In this document: piece by piece, positions 56,641 through 64,000 of the stretch
Layout of the letters: the number at the start of each line of letters is the position of its first letter
Position numbering within the stretch: the stretch's first letter is position 1
NCBI GenBank assembly: GCA_021018995.1
Contig: CM037593.1
Location: 11,870,088-11,934,087, forward strand
Length of the DNA: 64,000 bases
Direction: 5' to 3'
Source: Chloranthus sessilifolius
Lineage: Eukaryota > Streptophyta > Magnoliopsida > Chloranthales > Chloranthaceae
Position numbers and translations under genes: made by a program
The notes under the pieces: generated by a model
The model's database searches: none
The model's input: only the letters and a program-made list of their open reading frames with translations
What the model was told of the DNA's origin: nothing

Positions 56641-57407
56641 TGATACTGCTTGTATGAACTTGTCTGATCTTCCTCCTGTGGATGTTAGTTCTGGAAACGA
56701 TGAAACTAAAATTGGGAACAATGATATTTCTATGGTGCCGAGTCCTATCCCTTTCAAACACCCAACACATGTAATAACTCCATCAGAAATATTATCTAAG
56801 GTTGTTTCTTCCTCTGAGACTACACATGTTACTCAGGGTCTGTGGAGGGGAGAAACAAAAGCTCAAGATGTGATTGTTAACACTGATTTGGAGAGTGTAG
56901 AAGTGGATATTAAAGTTGTGGGGGAGAGCAGGTCTGATCAGAATGGAGCATTTGACCCTCAGTGTGAACCAGATGTTCTTGCAGATGCGAGAGAGAAACC
57001 CTTTTTTCTCCCAAGCTTCAGAACTTACTATGGAAATGTTAAGAGAATGTCGTTTATTGTCAACCGAAACTTTTATTGTGGAGGAAACACGCCAAATTGA
57101 AGATGTTGGTATTACTGAGGCTTCGGCGCAGCCTTTACATGGTAGTGAGGAAGGTGTTTCCTCAAGGGATTTGCCTGAAAAGGGTGCTGAATCTTCTACA
57201 GTGGAAGCAGTTACACAATCGCCTTTATCGGCTGCAAGAGCAAAGAAACAAGAGGGGAAACACTCTCAATCGTCAGGCCATTCATCACCTTTTCCAAGCC
57301 CTTTCAACTCCACAGATTCTTTAAACGAACAAGGTAGCAACATGAATGGCTCTAATACAGTGGCTGTTTTTTCTCAGATTCTGAACATGCAGGAAATGTT
57401 GAACCAG
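56641..57407 (+). pseudogene. VCS: VARICOSE (EDC4-like decapping scaffold) fragment
   Basis: The frame reads CMNLSDLPPVDVSSGNDETK, then PIPFKHPTHVITPSEILSKV, the conserved HPTH-ITPSEI segment of plant VARICOSE. VKVVGESRSDQNGAFDPQCE follows. At a T-run near 57,000-57,010 a frameshift occurs, and the next frame continues FFSQASELTMEMLREC, then HSSPFPSPFNSTDSLNEQGS and SQILNMQEMLNQ, stopping at a GTGATT donor (57,408). VARICOSE scaffolds DCP1/DCP2 in mRNA decapping. The WD40 N-terminus and the C-terminus are missing. There is no intron between the thiolase piece and this one. Confidence 0.82.
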
Positions 57408-59563
57408 GTGATTCGTTTATTGTCATTTTCATATGTACATATATAATTGATGTTTGTTTATGAGATCGGTAAAAAGTTGTTATTAGAGAATCTTTATACC
57501 TTTTTGATACAAAAGAGCACTTTAGTTCATTCTCAGACATCAACAAGAAGAAAATAAACTTCTCCTGGTTTTATTATTAAACAGTAATGCATTATCTATA
57601 ATTTCTTTTAGTTCTTTATGCAATCGTGTTAATGATAAAATATATCCGTATTAGAGTACTCATCCCAACTGAAAAATGTATATGAATTGGACAATACCAT
57701 GTTCATTTTTCGCTTAAATGATTGCAAAACTAGAAAAACAATATTAAAAAGCTGTTATTGTTTGGTTAGCTGAAATTTGTGATTGTTGGGATAAACATAT
57801 TGTTAAACCATGCTAGGAGAGAAACAAATGGGCATCGCTAACTCATTAGCTACGGAAGGAACTTCAGAGAATCTATATGTATAGGGGGGAGAGTTTCATC
57901 ATTGCTATATGTTGTAGATAATTATTTTTAATTTCTTTGATAAATACTACAATCACAAAAACTTTACAAAGATGAAAAATATAAATGCATAATCATCATT
58001 TGCAGTCCCAACTTTGATAGGGAACTTAGTTGTCTCTCCCCACATAATTGTTGCATCCGATTCCTACCATTCATACATGCATGTCTCGGATTATCTCAAT
58101 ATATTCATTTGGAATTTATTTCCTCCTTAGCGTCCGCCTGAACCTTCTTTAGATCGATAAAAACCAAAGGTAATCGTTTCCACCTTTCTCCAAACTTGTC
58201 CTTCAGTTGCCTCAACAAGAAAATGACTTAAAGTTGGGGATATTTGATCGGAGGAGAGGGAAATTAAGGAAAGGAACTGAAAACAATTGGGAATTTTGGA
58301 GTTCTACAGGGGATTTCTCAATGCTAGATAGAGTTTCAAAAAGAAAAAAAGTTCAAATTTTTTTCCCCAGTGATTTGGTGAGTGTGCCAAGCAAAATTTC
58401 AGTTTTTGTTCCCCAGTGTTTCATCAAGGGGGAAATATCTGGTTTTCCATGTTAGAGAAAAAGAGTTTTATCTATAAATTCCACTTTCTTTTACCTCAAA
58501 CAAGATTATTATACTGTATTGACCTGGAAATTGTAACTAATAATTTGGTAGTGAATCATCCAAAGAACTTTTGATGTTGGATACATGGGTAACCTTTGAT
58601 GAGGGAGAGCTCTTTGAAGGTTTCTGAGAATTTGCTTATGCAGATTTGGGTTTATAAATCCATGGACTTTGAGCTTGCAGGAATCCATAGAATTCCTCTG
58701 TTTTCTGCTTTTTGCTACATGGGGTTGCTGCAGGAATCCAAAAGAAAATGGAGAAGACAAGTTGCTTTAATAAAAAAATAAAATAGATTGGTTTAATAAA
58801 CTTCACACCGCTATATTTGATTCTCTGAGAGCTTGGAAAATGAAAATCCGTGGGTATCTGTTGTATTTTTCTCTCAGAAATGAAGGATTTTTGGACTCAA
58901 CTTTCAGTGCCTTAAATCGTATCCAAACAGTGATTTAGCTCAGATTTCAAAATCCAACCCTTAGGATTCCTCTGTTTTCCCTGTATCCAAAGATACTGTT
59001 ACTTGAAAGTCTTAGATAAAGGAACCAACAGTAATAGATCATTTCAATTTTAAGATGTCTAGTACATGCTGTATTCCGTTTATTTTTGGTAGCGAAGTTG
59101 GGTATTTTTTGTTAGTCAAGAATCAGTTTATTTGATGTTTTAGTTTTGGATAACCTTTGACCTCAACAATTTCTGATGAGCACTATCTACTTTTTCCAAC
59201 TTCAAGTACACAGATACTCCGATAACTTTGTTTTCTATCTATAACTTTTTGTAGTATGCTCTCATTTGACTGATAGCTCATTTTATCAGGACCTTATTGT
59301 TGCTTTACTTGCATGTATGTACAAGTGAATAAACTCTACCCTCTCCCCCCACCCAATACACACACACATGACATGAAGTATTACAATCACCAAAACAGGA
59401 ATTTGTATATCTTGAAATGTAATAATTTTCTTCACACTAATTCCTTATGACTATGAGATTCTTCGCACCTAAATGTTGTTTAGAGAAAAGTTCCTAGTCT
59501 GATACTGTGATGATATTGGTGACTCTGATTCTAACCAGTCAATTATGACTAAATATCATGCAG
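57408..59563. other. Long non-coding spacer between VARICOSE and NPR fragments
   Basis: No family recognised in 2.1 kb. Open patches at 58,207-58,455 and 58,596-58,781 have no known motif. It may combine a captured VARICOSE intron, other captured non-coding DNA and the NPR intron 1. Confidence 0.35.
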
Positions 59564-60154
59564 CGCTGACTTCTTAACTTTGTTGAGAAGGCCCTTATGG
59601 AAGACGTGATACCAATCCTTCAAGTTGCCTTTTATTGCCAACTTAGTCAATTAATCTCCAACTGTGTTCAAAGACTAGCGCGGTCAGATCTTGACAGCAT
59701 ATCTCTAGAGAAGGAGCTCCCAATCTCAGCCGCTGATGAGATCAAATCACTCCACCTTACATCTCGGTTGGATGAACCTGAAATACCATCCATTGACCTC
59801 CTCAGTGAAAAAAGAATCAGGAGAATCCACAAGGCACTAGATTCAGATGATGTTCAACTTGTAAAATTGCTGCTGTCTGAATCTAAGATTACCTTGGATG
59901 AGGCCAATGCTCTTCACTATGCTGCTTCATATTGTGACCCTAAGATTGTGGCTGAGGTTTTGGAAATGGGATTGGCTAATATTAATCTAAAGAATGCAAG
60001 AGGATATACAGTTCTCCATGTGGCTGCTATGTGTAGGGAGCCATCAGTAATTGTGGCTCTGCTGACAAAGGGTGCAAATGCGTCAGAGGCGGCTTCTGAT
60101 GGTCAAAATGCTGTTATGATATGTAGGAGGATGACAAGGGCAAAAGGATAACTA
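59564..60154 (+). pseudogene. NPR3/NPR4-like: NPR3/NPR4-like BTB-ankyrin fragment (exon 2)
   Basis: After a CATGCAG acceptor the frame reads R, then TGA (59,567-59,569) where Arg is expected, then LLNFVEKALMEDVIPILQVA. It continues with the post-BTB region and ankyrin repeats: IRRIHKALDSDDVQLVKLLL, ALHYAASYCDPKIVAEVLEM, ARGYTVLHVAAMCREPSVIV. It ends RRMTRAKG-stop where the family continues with a PK-D-Y segment. NPR3/4 are salicylic-acid receptors acting with CUL3 and TGA factors in plant immunity. The BTB exon and the NPR1-like C-terminus are missing. A protein could start only at the internal Met (59,597), giving 184 residues. Confidence 0.88.
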
Positions 60155-61133
60155 GAGGTTTGTTTCTGCATGTTGTAGGTATACATGTAAGATCTAACGG
60201 TACTAGTTACTTGGACATGCTCAAGGTGCAACGATAAGATAGAGGTATAATATATTTATTTTTGCATTGCTTTTTTCATTCAAATCAGTTATTTTCTTAA
60301 GTTATAGGTGGAAATGATAGAGCTATAGCTGTAAAGTAATTAAAAAATGTAGCTGGAAATGATGTACTCAAATGTAGCTGGAAATGAATTATGGCTGGCA
60401 TAGTATTCTCTGTTTTTCATTTGCATGCCCTGCTAAAACTCTCAGTTTTATTATTGGAATTTCTGAACCTTGAGAGTTTTGACATATGTTTGTGGTACTG
60501 TTTACAGATGCATGGAAATTCGTTCCAGAGGAAGCTTGCAATAGAAATATAATGGCTTTGGTGATATTCCACTGTGCAGGTTTTTGGGCTATGACATTGT
60601 TGGCGTTGGGTTGATCTAGGCACAATCGGATGATTGCAGTCATTCAAATTTATCATTTTCATGGATCCTTATAAATGTCATCCTTATCTGATATAGACTA
60701 TGTAGGAGGCGTTGAATTTGTTTGATTCCATAAACTGAATCTGCATCCCTACTCATACTGTAGGGATACCATCAATAGAATTCATGATTCTTATTTTTTC
60801 TAATAAAATTTTAAAAAAGGATTTAAATGACATGGTCACTATGGTTGAAATAAATGCCTATTTTCATCCATTCTCTAGTAAATTGTAAGTTGTAAAAACC
60901 AGAGTAGATGGGTCAAATTGAAACTGAGGTTCCATGCTCACCTCAAACTGGTTTTAGCTGATCACTTCTTTAAAATCAAATAGGTTGAGAAGGAGAACTT
61001 ATAGAATAATAAAGGGGATGGATTTCATTTAAGTCTGCCGAACTTTTTCTTTTGTTTGAGATGTGAAAGATGACGATTTCAGCAAAAGTAAATTTAAACC
61101 ATCTGATCATGAGACATGTTCTTGTTACTGCAG
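60155..61133. other. Non-coding spacer
   Basis: Intron-like DNA. No recognisable exon. A short patch near 60,490-60,560 (CMEIRSRGSLQ) is open on several frames and not diagnostic. Confidence 0.35.
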
Positions 61134-61390
61134 GCGGAGAGTCCTATAAACATCTACGAGGAAGCCGAGGATCGATTCCGAGCATGGTACTTGCCTTCAC
61201 ATAATTTCACACTCATGGCCTTTTGGAGAAAATTCCTAATAGCATAGAACAAGTAATAAATGGTTCATCTTCGGGCGTGTTTGACATCCACCTAGACCAA
61301 ATTGATGACAAGTGGACATCGAAACTCGTCGGGATCAACTACGCCATCATATCTGCCAGCAGTGGCAGTGTTGATGGAACTAAGAAAAAG
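61134..61390 (+). pseudogene. TRICHOME BIREFRINGENCE-LIKE (TBL) acetyltransferase fragment
   Basis: After a TGCAG acceptor the frame reads AESPINIYEEAEDRFRAWYL, then PSHNFTLMAFWRKFLIA and a stop. One frame over it continues EQVINGSSSGVFDIHLDQID, then DKWTSKLVGINYAIISA. Together these match the YFPSHNFTL..W..FLV and FDLHLDK.D..W segments of the TBL19-26 group of plant TBL proteins, Golgi polysaccharide O-acetyltransferases. A single frameshift lies near 61,235-61,245. The GDS and DxxH catalytic segments are not included. It ends at a GT after AAGAAAAAG (61,390). Confidence 0.75.
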
Positions 61391-61943
61391 GTTGGAATGA
61401 GTTACAAATGCCAAAAATTTTGGGTTGTTTTCTTATTTTAAGAGTATCCAGAAAGCCTCAAATATTCTGAGAAGTAGTTGTCCTGAAATCCATAGAGATG
61501 AATCATGTATGCTTAAATGGGCCCTTCACATGAGGTGTCCAATATGACTTTTGGTTTGGTTTCTTGTGCATCAAATTTAAGGTTTTCATTTAAAAATGCA
61601 TATCATCCACAAATCCCTACAGTCCATGGATTTTAAAGAAAAATTCCAACTTCCTAGTCTAGTAGTCTGACAAAAAGTGCTTCTCATCCAATTTTTTCCA
61701 CCAAATCAAGATTAAGGTGAACTTAATTTTATGAATTATCCTTTATGAAAGACTGAAAGATTGACTAGATTAGGTAAGTCAATCTAAGTTCATTGCAGTC
61801 TTAAATTAGTCAGTTTTAGATTCACTTTTATATCTAAATGATAATAACATGGGGAAAAAAAGAGATGATCTACCCATGTCACTAAGATGCCACAGATTTG
61901 TCCTGTGAGAGCTGATTTCAAAATTTGGTGTGGTGGTTTGCAG
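61391..61943. other. Non-coding spacer
   Basis: Intron-like DNA; no exon recognised. Confidence 0.35.
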
Positions 61944-62054
61944 GGTGTGGCAACAAACTTTGTGCGCAACGACGACATCAGGATTCTAAGAGACATAGAG
62001 CAGTTCTATAGCACACAAATTGACGAAATGCCGATGAATGTTGCTGATCTGATA
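61944..62054 (+). pseudogene. EIF4A: eIF4A C-terminal exon
   Basis: After a TTTGCAG acceptor the frame reads [20 protein letters not shown], then [17 protein letters not shown]. This is the last exon of plant eIF4A, the DEAD-box helicase of the cap-binding complex. In eIF4A the protein ends at ADLI/ADLL. Here the stop is absent and translation runs straight on into CSI1-like sequence. All earlier helicase motifs are missing. Confidence 0.9.
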
Positions 62055-62313
62055 TACAATCTGATCTCAGAAACAGGCATTCCTCCTCTTGTTCAAATTC
62101 TAGAAGCAGGATCTGCAAAAGCCAAGGAAGATTCCACAATTATGCTTGGAAATCTCTGTACTCAGCGAAGATATGCGGGCATGTGTCGAAAACGCCGATG
62201 ATGTTCCTGCTTTATTATGGTTGCTGAAAAATGGAAGCCAAAATGGGCAAGAGTTGCAGTGAAGACATTGAACCATCAGCCAACTCACTTCTTTACTAAC
62301 TAGTGATCTGCCA
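62055..62313 (+). pseudogene. CSI1: CSI1 (cellulose synthase interactive 1) armadillo-repeat fragment
   Basis: In frame with the eIF4A exon the sequence continues [20 protein letters not shown], then [12 protein letters not shown] frameshift near 62,165 follows, and then [21 protein letters not shown] further shift and a short deletion lead to TISQLTSLLTSDLP. This matches the armadillo repeats of CSI1/POM2, which links cellulose synthase complexes to cortical microtubules. Only about 85 residues of a protein of roughly 2,000 remain. The word CCATCAGCCAACTCACTTCT is duplicated at 62,273 and 62,311. Confidence 0.85.
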
Positions 62314-62539
62314 TCAGCCAACTCACTTCTTTGCTTTCTGCTGTCCCTTTGAGTGATATATTTTTTCTTTTTGTACTGTTGTAAAAAGACGATGCTGATG
62401 TTCGAATTATAGTCGACATATTTTTCTTTTTGTACTATTGTAATTCTTACTTTTAATTCAATTGAGTTTCATATTCTCCCAATAAGTTTTCCAATCAGTT
62501 TTCCTATTTTACTTTTATCTGAACCTCTATATCCGCAAA
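62314..62539. other. Spacer between CSI1 fragment and CACTA 3' end
   Basis: Non-coding, with a repeated TATTTTTCTTTTTGTACT word (62,360 and 62,420). Confidence 0.35.
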
Positions 62540-62814
62540 GCTTCTAATGGGCATCTCCCTGTTTGTAACGGCGGTATAAATATGGTAGCGGCAGTTTTTT
62601 AGTGGTTGTCACTATTATTAGCAACTTAGCGGCATCAGTTGTAAAAACTGCCGCTAATATCCTTACCGGTGGTTGTAAAAACTATCGCTAAAACAAAGTA
62701 GCGACAGCACTAGTAGTGGCAGTTTTTACAACTGCCGGTGAGGGTATTAGAGGCAGTTTTTTTATTAATAGCGGCAGTTTTTGGCTGCCGCTAATAATCT
62801 TATATTTTGTAGTG
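62540..62814 (+). mobile_element. CACTA 3' terminus with subterminal repeats
   Basis: The segment ends CTTATATTTTGTAGTG (62,814), followed by TGT. Ahead of it are at least eight units of TAGCGGCAGTTTTT or its inverse AAAAACTGCCGCTA. The same units build the MITE at 50,556-50,708, so both belong to one CACTA family. No own 5' CACTAC end lies within 300 bp, so this is the right end of a larger element. Confidence 0.82.
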
Positions 62815-63165
62815 TGTTTTCTTTGTTCTACTGAGTGAATGCAAATATATATTATTTTAAACCTCGGGTGATGCACAAATACCTAAGAAAACAAACAAAT
62901 GGATCACACAATATTTCCTTGTAGATGTTCCATTGCTTGATTCTCTAATCTGCTTATCTCGCTAATATAAAATCAATCCATAGTCCTCTCTGTGTATAAA
63001 ATCAATCCACAACGATATATTTTATTTAATTTTTGCATTTATCCCAATGTAAAAAATCTTTGAAAAATACTATGAGAAATTCTCAAATTGATTTTGTAGG
63101 TGGGCGCTTTTAGAGATTGTGTGGGTATTAATAGAGGTAAGCTACTGGTATTATAAAATAATCCA
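62815..63165. other. Intergenic, nothing recognised
   Basis: AT-rich; no ORF or repeat of note. Confidence 0.3.
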
Positions 63166-63455
63166 TCGTTGCAACATGTCTTAGCTAAAGTATTATGCTT
63201 ATAAGTGGATGAAAATCGTCCGGTTGGTGAACTCTAATATCAGCCATCAAAATTAAGAATAATCATTGATATTAGAGTGCACAGATCAGATGATTTGAAT
63301 CTTCTAAAACATGTGATTTTTTTACCAATAGCCCTTCAATTGGTGATATATCACTTTGACGGGGCGGATTTTCAAGATCATAAGCCAATAAATGGTCTAA
63401 GATTGTTTAAACACTATTTGGTGCTTAAATGATATTTAGATAATCGGTCCTTTAA
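63166..63455. repeat. Dispersed foldback-family copy
   Basis: GCTTATAAGTGGATG, ACTCTAATATCAGCCATCAAA and AGATCAGATGATTTGAATCTTC match 43,570-43,680. The end contains TTTAAACACTATTTGGTG-like words of the same family. Confidence 0.5.
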
Positions 63456-64000
63456 TAAATCACTACATCTTTATTTTTTTTTTTGAGAGGACTACATCTA
63501 TATGTGTAGATCCTTTATTAAGCATTTTTGCTCAAGAAATTCTACAATTCAATCGGACTCTATTCTAATTTTAGCATATTTAATGTTTTTAGTAAAATCT
63601 TAAATATTAATATCCTAATTTTAATCGTTTCCTACTAAGGTTTTTCACTTGTCTAATATTTAAATAATCCTAAAGATTTTATCTTATCCTCTTGTAATCG
63701 CACGTTACTTTGAATACTTTTAAAAAGTAAGGTGGAATGGGTTATAAAAATTAGGAGCCCTTCTTCCTAATGTTGATGTTTGGTATTTTTTGATGGAAGT
63801 GAACTAAATATCATCATTATCACGTTCTCCTTGTACCAATTGAAATCCCAGGTGGAGTCAAGCTTAATATCAACAGCGCACGTAACCCTTGTTATAGATG
63901 TGGCGTAGGCCTCGTAGAATCGACGTTGTGTAATCGTTTCACATCAAACTCTAACATGCAATGTTTACTATTCTTCAGTAAGCTGGCGAGAGTGCCTCCG
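63456..64000. other. Intergenic, nothing recognised
   Basis: AT-rich, no coding sequence seen up to the window end. Confidence 0.3.

Noticed and set aside
61887..62201. Real 104-residue gene
   Set aside because: The open frame is the eIF4A exon plus CSI1 fragment; its upstream Met lies in intron-like DNA and the frame breaks in the armadillo repeat.
52972..62313. Processed pseudogenes
   Set aside because: The fragments keep introns and splice borders, and no poly(A) tails are seen, so they are DNA-level copies.
51276..62814. Helitron origin of the gene-fragment array
   Set aside because: Multi-donor, sense-oriented, intron-containing capture is classic for Helitrons, so I looked for a 3' CTRR preceded by a hairpin and inserted between A and T near 62.3-62.6 and 23.6-24.2 kb. 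I saw none, whereas CACTA ends with subterminal repeats are present. The reading was by eye, so a Helitron nested inside is not excluded.

Overview
The window is nuclear DNA of a flowering plant: an AT-rich, intron-containing, transposon-dense intergenic landscape with one intact single-exon resistance gene. The gene families, GT-AG introns with T-rich acceptors, plant LTR-retrotransposon primer sites (Met and Asp tRNAs) and CACTA, MULE, L1 LINE and TRIM elements all fit an angiosperm. The resistance gene and the repeat style suggest a non-grass plant, but I cannot name the species.

Layout. 1-12.6 kb is nested retroelement debris: a minus-strand LTR with a tRNA-Asp primer site (1.9-3.5 kb), a related plus-strand solo LTR with a near-perfect target duplication (4.8-6.2 kb), a broken minus-strand Ty1/copia element (gag at 7.3-7.8 kb), another LTR at 10.2-10.5 kb, and unidentified coding-like exons at 11.4-12.3 kb. 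12.6-24.1 kb holds a first cluster of captured gene fragments, all on the + strand and all with introns: MYB3R, a PTPMT1-like dual-specificity phosphatase, triosephosphate isomerase, a class-3 lipase and ribosomal protein RPS23. A complete non-autonomous LTR retrotransposon (13,863-16,807, target duplication AAGCT) sits just upstream of the MYB3R piece. Palindromic repeats of CACTA subterminal type lie on both sides of the cluster. 24-40 kb is intergenic: solo LTR, MITE, tandem repeats, oligonucleotide-word islands, and a decayed MULE (28.5-32.8 kb) with a plant-mobile-domain/Ulp1-type arm on + and a transposase arm on -. 40,280-43,000 is an intact 906-residue CC-NBS-LRR gene that looks RPS2-like and is the only gene in the window I consider functional. 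45.5-49.3 kb is a 5'-truncated, stop-riddled L1 LINE on the minus strand.

50.5-62.8 kb is the most unusual part. Three CACTA-type 5' termini (50,556; 51,276; 52,689) lie within 2.2 kb, and a CACTA-type 3' terminus lies at 62,814. Between them are nine fragments of unrelated host genes, all on the + strand: MED26c, a PPR gene, HD-ZIP III, peroxisomal 3-ketoacyl-CoA thiolase, VARICOSE, NPR3/4, a TRICHOME BIREFRINGENCE-LIKE acetyltransferase, eIF4A and CSI1. Several are joined inside exons (thiolase/VARICOSE, eIF4A/CSI1). The termini at 51,276 and 62,814 are both flanked by TGT, consistent with one gene-capturing CACTA element of about 11.5 kb. None of the fragments is intact, and nearly all carry stops, frameshifts or missing exons.

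I saw no convincing tRNA, rRNA or CRISPR feature. Identities were recognised by eye from translated motifs and were not confirmed by any search.
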